A stretch of DNA of 64,000 nt. Origin: Metopolophium dirhodum (lineage: Eukaryota; Arthropoda; Insecta; Hemiptera; Aphididae). The stretch is taken from contig NC_083562.1 of the NCBI RefSeq assembly GCF_019925205.1, positions 23,746,001 through 23,810,000 of the forward strand, given 5' to 3'. Below are positions 50,854 to 63,441 of the stretch, in pieces. Position 1 is the first letter of the stretch, and every line of letters begins with the position of its first letter. The notes under the pieces were generated by a model that was given only the letters and a program-made list of their open reading frames with translations, was not told where the DNA came from and did not search any database. A program made the position numbers and the translations under genes.

Positions 50854-52499
50854 ATGTACTTTAATTGTGTACACGATCATTTGTATTTTAAGCTTAAAAG
50901 TTCGACGTCTCAGAAAACAGCTTTCAATGAGATTTAAAAAAAAAATAAATCGTTTGTTGAATAAACCAGTTGAAATATGATTTCCTTGAAAACGGCTCAG
51001 CACACTGAAATTAAATATAGTGTTCATTGTTTTTCATTTAAATTTTATAATTTTATATAATAGTGGTTTGTTTGCGCTATTTACGATGGAATATACTTCA
51101 CCGCTGCAATTAGTATACACGTCTGCGTCGTAGTTTTGTTTATTTTTAAACCGAAAGTCACATTTTTATATAAATATATAAAGAAATACGCCAATAATAT
51201 AATAATAATAATAATAATATTATGTACGTGTTGTGTGTAGGACGTCGTCGGTCTATATTACAAAGTTTTCTCGTATATGAATATCTTTTAATATTTATTG
51301 AATTTTCTAATCAGATATAGTTTGTTCAGGTGAATGATTTTCTTTACACTCGTTGGCTAATTAGGGCCAAATAATGATATCAAAATGGCATTGCCGTATT
51401 ATTGTTTTGAGACTATTATAGGTAGCTGTTTTCCTTTTTACTAAATATTATTAATGAGTCAAATAACTTATCGTACCTATATTATACTCAAGTGGCAAAA
51501 TAAAGGTCAGTTTTCAAACACGTGACTCCAACAATACCTAATCGGCATCATTATGTTTATTGTTATCAGTGGCGTGACTTTCAGAACGAAGTTTACCGAA
51601 TTATTATATATTCTGTATAAATACATTGGTATAGGTGGTAGCAGACATCAGTACTACAGTAGTATGATTTGGTTTAATAAAATATTTTTTATCAGATTCG
51701 GATAAGTTTAAAATAAATAATAATCAATAAATAGATCTCAAACCGTTGTCATTGAACACACCATACTTAATTGATAATAAGAGCTAACCGGTTCAACTAT
51801 TGTATGAATAACGAAAAGTTATTTTTCACACGATACTCAATAGTATCATAATAGTATAATAGTTATGTTAGCAACAATAATTATCGCAATTTGACGTGGT
51901 CTCTCTACAAAACCATACATTTTCATGCAATTCAAATAATTTTTAAATACATTTCCATAGAAGCGCTGTGTCCTATGAGTTTCTGCAATGACCTCTCGAA
52001 ATTGAAGATGGGTCGAAATTGACTAATATGGTTTCATATCAGTGCTTCAGTTGTAGACAGAATTTAAAATATTAATTTATTGTAACAATATATTTGCAAT
52101 TTGAAAAAAATTATTTATTTTATTACATAGAAAAGAAATTTTTTTAAAGAATTCACAAGTTGATAAAAAATTCGTAATGTGTATATTATAAAAAACCAAC
52201 TATACTGATCGCGTTAATATAATATTAGATTAACGTATAATAAAACGTATAATTCATAGGTAGCAACTATAATTACAGTATACCTAATAATTATTAATAT
52301 TAACATTGATTACAGTGAGCGTTACCTACTTATTGGGAATGTTATCACTTATTAATATAACGTATTTTATTTTGTTCACATGTTTATAGTTTTCACGCTT
52401 TTTTTTTCCTCTAAACATTATTACTAGGCTTAGGGTATCTACTGACCTTTTATCAACATTTCGAATTTATAATCGATTTATATCATGTGACTTATTATT
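50854..52499. other. AT-rich non-coding DNA
   Basis: (AAT)n at 51193-51220. A CAGTGGCGTGACTT word at 51570 may be a lone transposon end. No gene. Confidence 0.5.
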
Positions 52500-53720
52500 A
52501 CGTAACAATTTGCAGCGTCGGGGCAGCGGCGGTCGTCTTTTCCCCTTTTGAATGGACAGAAAAAGCGCGTGTCTGCCAGATTAGAAGACCGCTAGACTGC
52601 GAGAGATTTATACATCGGAAGACAGGCAGACGGTGCAAGCAGACGAAACGGTAACAAAAAAAAATGGATAAAAAGAATGGGACATGATATTTTGCGTTTT
52701 TTTGTTGTCAGTGTTTACTTTTAACTTTTGCTGAGGGGGCCGGTGGTGGCAGAGACGCCGTGGCAGTTGCTATACATAATAATAATAATAATAATAATAA
52801 TAATATGTACGTATAGGTAGGCTGCTGCTGCAGTTATATAATAATAATGCATAACCTCTATATTCATCGGTCACGCGGCCAGGTGTTCGGCGCGCGAGAG
52901 ATGATATTAATATTATACCGCCGCCGCCGCCGCCGTAGGTATATATATATAGTCAGCTATACGTAGTAGTAGTCGTAGATCTCATTCTTTTCGTCGGTAC
53001 ATATTATATACACATAACACATACCTATACCTACAAGTCTCTCTCGACCGGCGCAGACGGACATCTGGCGTGTACCCGCTGCACGCGTGTGCACGTGTGT
53101 ACCTATGTGTAATATATTATATTATTTACCTGTTTTCCGAGTGAAAAGAAGATGAAGAAGAAGAAAGCGAAAATAATGATAATGGAAACGTTGCACAATG
53201 AACAACGCACAATGCGCGAGGAAGAGACGTCGCGGTATGTGCATCACCCGGCCCGCCGATACGCGTTCGGAGCTGCAACTGGGACCGAAGGAGACGATTA
53301 TAAAATATATAGCTGCAGCAGCGTTTTAGGACAATCGTTTTAATAGTATTAAATGTACACTTTAACGCGCACGTCGCGGACCATTTAAGACGGTGCTGCA
53401 GCAATCCAATTTATAATAATTCCATTTCATTTTTTTGCCGTTCGCGAACGCTGCAGTTGCGTTGTAGTCGTGCGGTATGGTTCCTCACTTGGAATATTAT
53501 TATACCCGCGGACTGCGGTCGATTTCTGGGCGGTGGCTGATGTGCCGTTCGCGAAACAAATTAATATTATTACATATAACCCTCTTGATTGTTTCGCGCG
53601 TGGCGAGCGATCACATTATAAAATATTTTTATAAATGGGTATATGTGATATGACGACGGGAATTTCGCAAGACCTCGGTGGGCGCCAGGCGCCAGCACGC
53701 CGACAAAAATTAAACGCGAC
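52500..53720. promoter_or_regulatory. Extended CpG-rich promoter-like region
   Basis: Over 1 kb of alternating GC-rich and AT-rich patches with frequent CpG. It includes (AAT)n at 52777-52804 and (CCG)n at 52918-52935. Candidate TATA words precede GC-rich patches (TTTATACAT near 52607; TATATATATAG near 52942). A possible first coding exon lies inside (53152-53234). It is the nearest promoter-like region upstream of the + strand exon candidates at 60-63 kb, so it could be their promoter; this is inference from position and composition. Confidence 0.3.
53152..53234 (+). CDS. Possible first coding exon, charged N-terminus
   Basis: ATG at 53152 opens 27 codons plus two bases up to a donor (TCGCG|GTATGT, donor at 53235). 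The in-frame stop upstream is TAA at 53110-53112. The peptide starts MKKKKAKIMIMETL and ends REEETS, strongly charged. Phase 2 at its end is compatible with the 29-nt exon candidate at 60071, giving an open reading. Without the splice the frame continues to 53343. Low complexity and lack of any family match keep confidence low. Confidence 0.22.
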
Positions 53721-54779
53721 ACGAAGTGAAACAAAAGACTTCCCCCAAAACTTAATTTTCATTTTTTTCCCGCACGACCGTTGATCTTACGAGCAAATCT
53801 ATTATGCCCAATGGTATTGTTTGCGGAGTATATAACTCGCGTTCCAATTGTCTTAGAGCTGCTTTGTATATTCAGAGCTCAAATTTTGGGGGAAAGGATC
53901 GCAGGGGGACGAATCTCCATTAAGGTTTTTTTATTTTTTGAAAATAACGAGGTACAGTTTTTTACGAAATATTTTACATTATTTTTGTCATTTTTATTTC
54001 GAAAATTTGTGTAGAATAAGAATTAATATAAGAATACAAATTCAATTTAATGAACTCTACAACTTATTATTTTCATAATACTGGATACTAATACTCTAGC
54101 TCTAGGGTAGAGCTATGGAATATAATTTAGCTGTACATTTTTTTTACAAGAAATGTACAATCTATTCTTGACTTGAACAATAAGCAAATTTGAAAGAGTA
54201 ATTACATGTGAGTCTTTTGAGGGAAGAAGCCAACCATTAGTGACACTAACCTATTTTGAGTTTTTATTTTATTTGGTTTATTAAACTAAACTACACCATT
54301 TTCGCTTAATCATCTTGGGGGATTACCTGGAATGGATAAGGTAGATCATTTTTTTATAAGGGGATTAGAATGAAATTTCTTGTAGAAAAATTTTGCTTCA
54401 TCAAGTACTGTTTTTATTTTTAGATCATTATGGAGTGTAAGATTAGAGACAAAGGGAAGTTATAATTTAAAAATATATAATTTAATACACCTATATCTAT
54501 ATTCAATTTGTTAAAATTATTTTTAATGTTAATAAATTACTGTTCAAACAATTATGTTATAATCACTCATAAGTGTGTTATGTTGCGTAAACATTTATTT
54601 TATGGTTGATGTTTGGTGGGTATGAGAGGCTTTGCCACCCATAAGGTTAGGTATTATAATATTATTATTGTATTTTTGTTGTTATTATAATTCCTCATGC
54701 ACGAAGTGGCGGAAAATGCATCCCTATCTAGTTCTCTAACTTGAGTAGGAACCTATATTAAGTACTGAATATATGAATA
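53721..54779. other. AT-rich non-coding DNA
   Basis: A 77-codon + frame at 53781-54014 has no supporting context. Nothing else recognised. Confidence 0.5.
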
Positions 54780-55200
54780 TTGGAAAAAAAGCCCCAGAAA
54801 AAATAGGCCTTTACCAACAAACACTAAACATTCAATAACTATGCTCTATTTATTGATATTATTTATTATTTATTTTTGCATTTAACAAAACTTAAAACAA
54901 GGTTCCACTTAAGTAGTTAATTTTGTAACCAAAAAATCTAAAAATATTTATAAACACAGTTTTTTTATAGTTATTTTAAGTTAAAATATCACAAACCACA
55001 TTTAAAGAATATACAAATCGCATAGGTAAAGCAAAATATTCTATAAATATAATATAAAGTCACACGGTAAAATAAATAAGTATTAATTCTTATAAAATAA
55101 TATTATATTAATAAAATAACATTTATCTAATTAGCGATAATTTTTCTCCGGGCATTTTTTTCCCTCTGATGCGACTATTTTTCCGGGGCTTTTTGCCGAA
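54780..55200. mobile_element. TA-flanked MITE with about 26-bp terminal inverted repeats
   Basis: The left end begins TTGGAAAAAAAGCCCC. The right end in reverse complement begins TTCGGCAAAAAGCCCC, and matching continues through GGAAAAATAG. The element is 421 bp with an AT-rich, non-coding interior. The dinucleotide TA flanks both sides (54778-54779 and 55201-55202), as in Tc1/mariner-type insertions. Such elements depend on a transposase made elsewhere. Confidence 0.75.
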
Positions 55201-55202
55201 TA

Positions 55203-56399
55203 CCGCGTATATAAGCGTATACGCGTCGTGGCCGAAGCACGAATTTAAAATGTCACGATTATATCTATTTTTAATTGCTGAATTTAGTGATGTGGTACTT
55301 ATAGATGACTACCTATATAAATGATAACCTTAACACACATTTGACTCAGTATGTTATTGTTACGCAAAACCATCAAATACATCGTACGTACGTTACAAAT
55401 ATTACGATTTGAAATACCTGCTAACATATTAATATAATATGGTGTATAATTGGTGTCGCATTGTGATTGAACTGATTAAAGTGACTAAGATATTGTCTGT
55501 CGCTAACTCAAACATTTCTATGTACGGACTCGAAAATTATCGCATACTATACTCTCGCAGTTCAACCGACCGAATTTCAGTTATTGAAGAAACTGCAAAA
55601 ACCTGATGATGTATGCATATTTAGGCTTCAAGTGTGTTTACGAAACTGTATTTATGTCTAGCTGTAGTGTGTGAATATTTTATGAATTGTGCGGTGGTCT
55701 GAGACCGACGACTTATCTCGTATTTCATTATTTCAACGACTATAGATACATAACGATGTTATACAAACTCTAAGGGTAGCTCGTAGCTGGGCGGGCAATA
55801 ACATCCCTCGTTCGATCGTGCATCTCTACGAAAAATTAAATTCATTGGTTATTTAGGCGCTTGTTTATTATTAGTAAGCAAATTGCATAACAGTTTTATA
55901 TTATGTCCTTATTATGTCACCCGTGTGGCTGTGGCCTGTGTTGTGTACTTCATCATCGCCTTCTTCTGCTCGTTACTGGTAGGGTAACGTGTTTGTGACG
56001 CAAACCTCTTTAAACGCCAAAGTGTCTGAAAACAGTACGAAATTATTAAACTTGTACTATTTGTACGACGAAAATCAATTAATACGACGGAATCGGTTAA
56101 AAAACATAATAATATGTTACCGTTATAATATTCATCACAGAACCGTGTTATAACTAAACGGCGTTAGTGGAGTGGCATACCTATATATTTTTATTATAAT
56201 ATAGACTGGCAACCGCTATATTATAATATTATTTTTTGAATATTTCGGAGATCCGGCACGAAAATAATACATAATATTATAACGATGCACATAATATATT
56301 GTCACGTATTATTATGTCGTGTGCGTACCGGAGTTAAATTGAAGACATAAATCGAAACGAAACGCGTATAGATGGTATAGATGGTATAGGTAACCAGGT
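55203..56399. other. Mixed AT-rich non-coding DNA
   Basis: CpG-containing words appear around 55205-55250 and 55700-55830. No open frame or splice-bounded island was recognised. Confidence 0.5.
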
Positions 56400-56850
56400 A
56401 TAGGTACAACAATTTACGCGTGTGCGCGCTCGGTGCGTGTCAATCCATTAACCGAAACAACGGCGGCGGCGGCGGCCCAGGGTCCCAGCTGGTGACGCGC
56501 GAGGGATTATATTAATCTCCCCCGAGACAAACGCGTTGAGCACGAATCGTACGCTGTACCTAGGTATATATAGGTATATTGTGAATTCGTGTCGTATTAT
56601 TATTATTATTACCATTATCGTACGTATAGGAAAACACGTGTATTTCGTCGTATATATGTTTAAAGTATAGCGGAACTATTAACGCTCTGGTATTGTGTGT
56701 TGGACCTCGAGGCCTGCACCTGCCGTCGTCGTCGTCGCACCCGGCGATGACCCCGTTGGTTGTGTGTATGGGTAGCATTTTGGTCTTGCTGTGGTGTTAC
56801 TACCGAGCGAGTTTGCGCACGCGTGTAGCGGGTTGTTACATAATAATAAT
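56400..56850. promoter_or_regulatory. CpG-rich island
   Basis: GC- and CpG-rich patches at 56415-56545 (with a GGC run at 56460-56477) and 56690-56830 lie in AT-rich flanks. A + frame through the GGC run codes for a Gly-rich stretch and stops shortly after. A candidate minus-strand start lies at 56778. The region is promoter-like in composition. Confidence 0.3.
56720..56778 (-). CDS. Possible minus-strand first coding exon
   Basis: An ATG at 56778-56776 on the - strand, with AAAA before it, opens 19 codons plus two bases to a CAG|GTGCAG site at 56719. The peptide is MLPIHTTNGVIAG followed by CDDDDG. The donor is weak (GTGCAG), and the frame stays open past it to 56560. The acidic run comes from a GAC repeat. 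It could be a real start in a CpG-rich promoter region or a chance frame. Confidence 0.15.
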
Positions 56851-59800
56851 ATATAAAATAAATATAATACACTCAAATGTGTGAGATGACAACATTTGTG
56901 GTTGAGGTAATATTATAGCCGTATGGACGGGACTTTTTCCTAGTTAATGTAGAACGATGGGACTATGGGAGTACAGGAAAACATAATTTTTTTTAAGTAA
57001 AATTATTTGAAAAATGTACAATACTACAATGTGTATAATGCACATATTATATTATATAATATCATATATATTATGTACATCAAATATGGCAATATCCCGA
57101 ATTCTTACCAAACTCTAATTACGGCACTGCAGTTGCCTGAGGATTTATCACGATACTGCTCTATGTACCAGGTACCTACAACATTTCACTCGACGCATTT
57201 ATTTATATCGGCACATAACATTATAATCTGCAGTACCTTTAGTTATACTGCATGTCTGTATAGTTAAAATCGTTACAGTTTTTTCCTAGTTTACATCTGA
57301 TGAGTGATGAGGGGGAAGACTCATAGTTTGGCTTGGATCGCGGTGGCAGCAGTCGATGCCCCACGATTGTATTTTTGGACTTCCGTCAAAACACAGGGGA
57401 AAAAATCGAGGCCAACCCACTAAACGGAATCGTTTTATTAACTCGCAGTGTGGCATATATTATATTCGGTCGTGTGGCGATACCACCTATATATATTATA
57501 TGAAATGTTTGTATAACATTTATTATTTGTTGTCGTTAACGCTCATACGAAATTGGCGCGTGGCCGGTATTGCAGCTGCAGCAGTAATATAGCGTATTGT
57601 CAGTCCGGTTTTAAATATTTCATATTATATTAATAATAACGCCGTCGTATTTCGACTTTGTTTGGCTTTAGAGTTTAAACATTTGACTAGTCGGATAGAC
57701 GACTTTCACTTCTAAACACCACCCTAAAAACTAAATTGGGGTACGTTTAATCGTTTAGGAATTATTCATGTAATGCTTATTAATGTACGACGCCGGCGAA
57801 GAATCGATTCCGTCGAAAATTAAATATTTATGCACGTGTCGAACGACGATTTTAATAATAACTTACTATTCGCAAACGACGGTATTATATTGTACCTACA
57901 GCTGATATTTTTAAATGAATTACTGCAGTGGTGGCCGTTAACATATTAATTATATTACAATGTCTATGCTTATCGTATGCGTATCACACGTAATTTGAAT
58001 AATATATAAAACACACACACGTCATATTCCGAGCGAAATGTGTTTTTTTTTTTCAGTATTCGTACAAGTCTCTCGGGAAACAACTTTTAACAAATAAATA
58101 TATTTGCCAACGTCACAATATTATTAACCATTATTACGTATAGTATTTCGGCGTTTTTGTTTTTTTCATTTATTATCATTATGTGTACAATATTGTAATA
58201 CAAAACGTCCGTTCATAATTTAGGGAGCAGATAACAGACGTTACCACCGCTTTTTTAGTGAACTTTTGTGTAACCGCCGACATTTGAACGTGTGTCTGCT
58301 ATTGCTAAATAATAATATAATAACTGGTGTAGAAATAACGCGATAAACACGCTGCCGCATCTCTTTTCAGTTGGAAATTAAAAAAATATATATAAATGCT
58401 ATAAAATGTTATACAACAATTTATTAATATTATGTATGTTTAATGTTACGTATATGTACGAATAGGTATACGACTTATTATCCGCCAAACGTTCGATTCA
58501 GCGTCTGTCCCAAATACACTCATTATATTGATTCTTTTATTTTATTTTTTTTTTAAAACGTTTAAGATGTTTCGACATATTATAATTAAAAGTTTGTTAA
58601 ATTGTTCACATATTTTGTATATTGTTAACTATTCGTTACGTGTTATGTTAGTAAAGACTATTGATTTTAGTGAGTAATGACAAGATAGATAAATTAGTTT
58701 ATAGTTTATACATACAAATATAGGAAATAAAAAATAAAAAATATAATAGGTATTGTATTCATAATTATTTGAAGTTGCGAGAGTTGTTTGAGTCTTCCGA
58801 TAGCCGACATGGATACGCCCTGAAGCAGTAGGAGTCGTAGATGTCAATTTTTTGGGTGCAAGTCTGTAGTACCGAGCTCCTTGTTTGGAATTTTAAGTAG
58901 AAGTTTTTAGATTGGGCTTAATCCAGTCTTAAAGAACAGTTAGTATTCCCGTATCATTATGTATTTGCCTAATCCTCGTGAACCATTGAGCCTTTAAACT
59001 TATCCAAAGTTGTTGGAAAATCGAACTTGTCTTGGATGGCTTGGATTTTTAATTATTATTTATGATTTTTATATTAATATGTACTCGCATATAACCGATG
59101 ACGCAACAACGTGTCCCTGCTGCAGGTGTTTAGATTATAATATTTCCTATGCGAATATTACTCGGTAAGTGATAACCCTTAATACAACACAGTCCGACGT
59201 GTAATAAAAATTGAAAATTTATATAATTCTTTTCTTTTTTTATTATTTCCCGGTGTGGCCACTTATATTTTTACCATCATCGGCACTTGTCCGACGTCCT
59301 TACGCGAAATCGCATTGCGTCGCTATTTTACGTCCTACATGATATACATTATAGAAATACTATTTCCCTCGACTGCACATTATAAAGTATATCGCGGCTA
59401 GATAACGATGACGTGTGTTTGTGCGTGTATGTATGTGTGTGTGTGTGTTTGTGTGTGTGGGTCTCTCTCGCTCTGTCTCGTCGCTCACTAGTTTAGATCT
59501 ATCCAGACAGCGTTATCCATAGTATTTATAATATATTGTGCTCACTAGACTATTTCCACAAGATTATACGTGTGCCGATCATTGTTAACGCATTGTCTAT
59601 AAAATGAATACATGTATAATATCATAATATCATTCTTCTTTTTAATAAGTATTTTTATCACACGCGAGTCACGTCTCTCGTCTCCGACCCAGTCCTGATT
59701 TGCACGTCGTTTTCCGCGCATACGTAAAATGTTAACGATATAATATTATTATAAGAGTGTACAAATATTATATTTGTAGCAACCGAAAGTCAATATTTTT

Positions 59801-60070
59801 TTCCAATTGTTTTTTTCATACTCTAGAAAAATAATATTGTTGTATTAGAGGAAATACATACTATTTCTTGATAATTGCAAGTACTCGTAGATACGTAGGT
59901 ACACTACACACTGCATTGTTTGTCGATTGTACATTATTGAATACAAATAACTAATAAGTGATATGAAATAACGATGTGAAATTTTACAAATAATGCCTAA
60001 ATTATAATGAGTATTATTTCCTGTATGGTTTTTACATTTTTATCCTTATAATATTTTTTTATTGTTACAG
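56851..60070. other. Mixed AT-rich non-coding DNA
   Basis: Contains a 78-codon + frame at 57356-57592 with basic start (KHRGKNRGQPTKRNR), unsupported. An acceptor-like T-run plus CAG near 58052 opens a frame that stops after about 30 codons. A minus frame at 58629-58847 is unrecognised. A TG/CT-rich microsatellite lies at 59412-59480. If the exon candidates on + are real, this is their intron. Confidence 0.45.
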
Positions 60071-60099
60071 CTGGGAGCACGACGGCGGCCACCAGAGAA
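60071..60099 (+). CDS. Candidate 29-nt microexon
   Basis: A very GC-rich 29-base segment (CTGGGAGCAC to CCAGAGAA) lies in AT-rich sequence. It is preceded by a textbook acceptor (a T-rich tract with ATTGTTACAG at 60061-60070) and followed by a strong donor (GTGAGT at 60100). All three frames are open: they begin LGARRRPPE, WEHDGGHQR and GSTTAATRE. The length is not a multiple of three, so skipping would shift the frame. Two frames can continue without a stop through the exon candidate at 63442. Short exons of this kind occur in long neural or adhesion-type genes, but no family was recognised. Confidence 0.55.
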
Positions 60100-61306
60100 G
60101 TGAGTACTTACAACAATTGTCAATTAATACTATAAGACATTTATTTTAAACGGCGTGCTGCTTGACACTTGAATGTAACAATGCACTTATTAACCATACG
60201 ATAGTTGTCGTTCGAAATGGCTATAATATGTATATTATAATGTCACAAACGGGCTGAAATCATATTATTTCAAAAATTGTGATCGCATATTATATAGTGA
60301 GGTGAAAACCCATAACAAAAATTAACGCAAAACAAATGCCACTTGGCACTTACAAAAGGTACTTTAAACTTTAATGAGACAATTCGAATTAATCACATCA
60401 ATGCATAAAAATGTGATAAAATGTGATTTGTTTTAAGCTATAAATTATAATACATATGATGTATTTATGTATATATTATGTATTAACGTCATGGAACAAG
60501 ATAATATGGTTACCAAAGTTAATTTTCTTTTAACATTTTTAAATAATTTTCCTCCGTACAGAATATTGATAGCTTTAAAACAATTGTTTGAGTGGTCTCT
60601 GAAATGTAAATGTAAATAACTTCTCATACGTATTATATACAGATAAAAGTCACCGCGTTTGCATCAGTAAATATTTTTTTTTAATAACCTACCTATTTTT
60701 TTTTTGGTATTTTGTTTATACCATAAATAAAAAAATGTAAACTAGAAAATTATTTTGTGACTAATAGCCAATAGGAATCAGTCACAATCATTCGTGTTAA
60801 TTTTTAAATTCAATAATATATACAATATACATACTCAGAATAAAAATATAAAAATATTCGTTACCGTGCAGTATACGTTATTATTATTATACGTTATATA
60901 GTTTTCCGCGGGATTGTATTTATTATGGCGAAGAGGGTGCAACTTGCGATGACCTGCATGTACGCGTATATAGATCGATTATCGGAATATTATAAGTCCT
61001 TGATGCGTGTGATACTATAAAGACTTCAATGAATACATAATATTATCATTGCAATTGTTTATTATAGTAGATAAGTACATGTACAATGTACGATTGTTGT
61101 TTGTGCGTGAAATCGTGAAAAATGTATTCCTATAGGAAATACGATCTCGTCTCGGTAGAAATAATGGTACTATTGCGGTGTGTATTTTCTCGCTGCAGCA
61201 GTGTATTTAATACTATATTCATTATGTTTGTATAAAAGGTTGTGTATAGTTTCATAAGCGGTATATATGAACTTACATTATTTTAGTCTTAGTGTGTATT
61301 ATATAT

Positions 61307-61347
<41 letters not shown>

Positions 61348-61571
61348 TGAGCGAGAGAAAGGAAATATTTGAGATACTTTTTAATATGGCTGACAAGAGC
61401 AAGATAACATTAGAGAGGGACACGTGTTTAAGCTTTTGGTTGTGCGGAAGGGTTGAATAAAGAGGGGGCTTGAGGAGGGTTGATAACAAAAGATGAAACT
61501 TTTCCACCTAAGTCGCCCATCGTCCTATAAGAGCCCCTTCCAAGAAAACCGCGGACTTTTAATTCTTCTAG
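60100..61571. other. AT-rich DNA, probable intron
   Basis: No coding signal. It includes the (GA)n tract at 61308-61343 and a GC-richer part beginning at about 61420, where a minus frame (61428-61613) contains RDDCVRRAFLEELKV. That frame has no splice or family support. Confidence 0.5.
61308..61343. repeat. (GA)n microsatellite
   Basis: About 17 GA units followed by an interrupted GA-rich stretch. Confidence 0.9.
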
Positions 61572-61601
61572 AAAAGCCCGTCGAACGCAATCGTCTCGCG
61601 C
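61572..61601 (+). CDS. Possible 30-nt microexon
   Basis: A 30-base GC-rich segment follows an acceptor with a good pyrimidine tract (ACTTTTAATTCTTCTAG) and precedes a donor GTATGT at 61602. All three frames are open (KSPSNAIVSR in one). Thirty bases keep the frame, so inclusion would be optional. It joins without a stop to the 60071 and 63442 candidates in two frames. The same DNA is also open on the minus strand (61428-61613), so the strand is not certain. Confidence 0.3.
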
Positions 61602-63441
61602 GTATGTATACAAACATTACAAACACACACTTAAGACAATATAGACCCTGAGCGGGGTCTTACAGTTATTAATTATTATTATGTCTACCATCGCGGATAA
61701 ACGAGCAAACCTCGAGACTGTTTTAAGCTTTTCTAGTGGGTGCCTCGCTTCTACGGAGGAGTAGAAGGGGAGTGTAGTTCTCACAGATAAGTCTTTTATG
61801 GGGGGCTAATATTCGTTATGCTATTTATTTATTGAGGTCGACTTCGGCGGGCGGTGGTTAACAGATATTGACCCGAGATCCACATAATATTATAACCACG
61901 ATATACCTAATGATCACATGTGCGTTTTGACTAAGGTAGGACTAACCTCTGTATTGTTATGGCCGCTAAGCTGCTTATCAATTATCACATATTATGTTTA
62001 GCACACTGAAAAGTGTATTTAACATTTACATTATGTACGCGGACAATAGGAAATCCCGCCCAGACATTTCCCCATTACCACTAGCGGACATTTGCCTTCT
62101 TGCTATTAGGTCATAATTTCCCTCCTGAAAATATTAAAACATACACAGTTACATATAAAAATTAAAAAATTGTGTCGTGTTGTATTACTAAAATCAAAAT
62201 TAAAAATATTATTTGTATTACCTATATTCATAACTGAACTAAGTCCAGTACTTATATGTTTCAAAAAAATAAATATATTTTAACTTCCAAGTCATCGCAT
62301 ACAGAATTAAATTTATTTTTAACAAATAACAATTTGTTTTGTTTTGCCTGTTGTTTTATCAATAAATATTACCATTTGTGCATTTATGTCATAGTTGGAA
62401 ATCACTTAGAATAGCAATAGGTTTTTTTTTAAATTTTTCAAGTGTTTGTATTTTTAATGCCATCTATATATTTACATCAAATTAATAAAAATAAATAATA
62501 ATGATGGTATATTCACAGAACATTAATTGTTCGTCCAGTCCCAAATGGAGTAAAATCCGAAAATATTTTTTTTTTTTGCGGGGGGAGGGGGTGAAATTTT
62601 AATTTTTGATTTTCCTGGAATCCTATCGGCTATCGGTAATAAAAAACACGTCTTTCATTCGAAAAACCAAAAAGACAAAAAATATGACAATTATGTGCAT
62701 AATGCATATAATATTATAACTGCATAATTCGATATATTATGATGTTATATTATTATGCATAATATTGACCGAGTTATGATGAATGCAAATGTGACCCACG
62801 CTTGCAACTGTGACACGCGCTGCTCGATTAATTGTTTATCGATAAGAACTGCCGCGGTTCGCGAATGCTCGTTAATTATTATAATATATTATTTTTGTTA
62901 TTATAATAATTATAGTTATTATAGTTTATTATTAAATATTATCATCGCATTAATTTCTCTTTCTTTAAATTTAGAGACAATGTTCAATAAAAATATTATG
63001 TTATTATTGTATGTCTCTACCTAGTACATACCTATAATACATATTATATAATAATATTTCCTGCACAATATTATTAAATTTATTATGTACGATATTATGA
63101 CTCACTGCAGTCGGCGTGGGACATATTTTACAATAATCATTTTTATACTTTCTAGATTTAAAATTTTTTTTTACTCGCTGCGGACTAATCACAGTCCGAG
63201 ACATAGTGGGGTAAAAATTTTGTGTACTTTCACTTTTAGTACCGACAGACAACAATATTTATTGACCTCAAATAGTAATAATAAATGTCGAAATGTGCAC
63301 ACAATTTTGCATATTATGTGTTTCTTCGACACGCAAATATATACCCATCAACAGAAATTACGTTTAGATATACGTGCCCAATGCCCATAGTATGTGTCGA
63401 GTAACTAGAGATCGTAAATTAGATAATATGACCTTCTGCAG
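61602..63441. other. Mixed DNA, probable intron
   Basis: A GC-richer part up to about 61890 includes a hairpin AGACCCTGAGCGGGGTCT at 61645-61662. A patch at 62040-62130 (GGACAATAGG, CCCGCCCAGACATTTCCCC) looks repeat-like. The rest is AT-rich. Open frames at 62755-63024 and 63085-63390 are AT-driven and unsupported. Confidence 0.45.

Noticed and set aside
58020..58130. Possible terminal exon after a T-run and CAG at about 58054
   Set aside because: No donor and no compositional change; the frame simply ends in AT-rich sequence.
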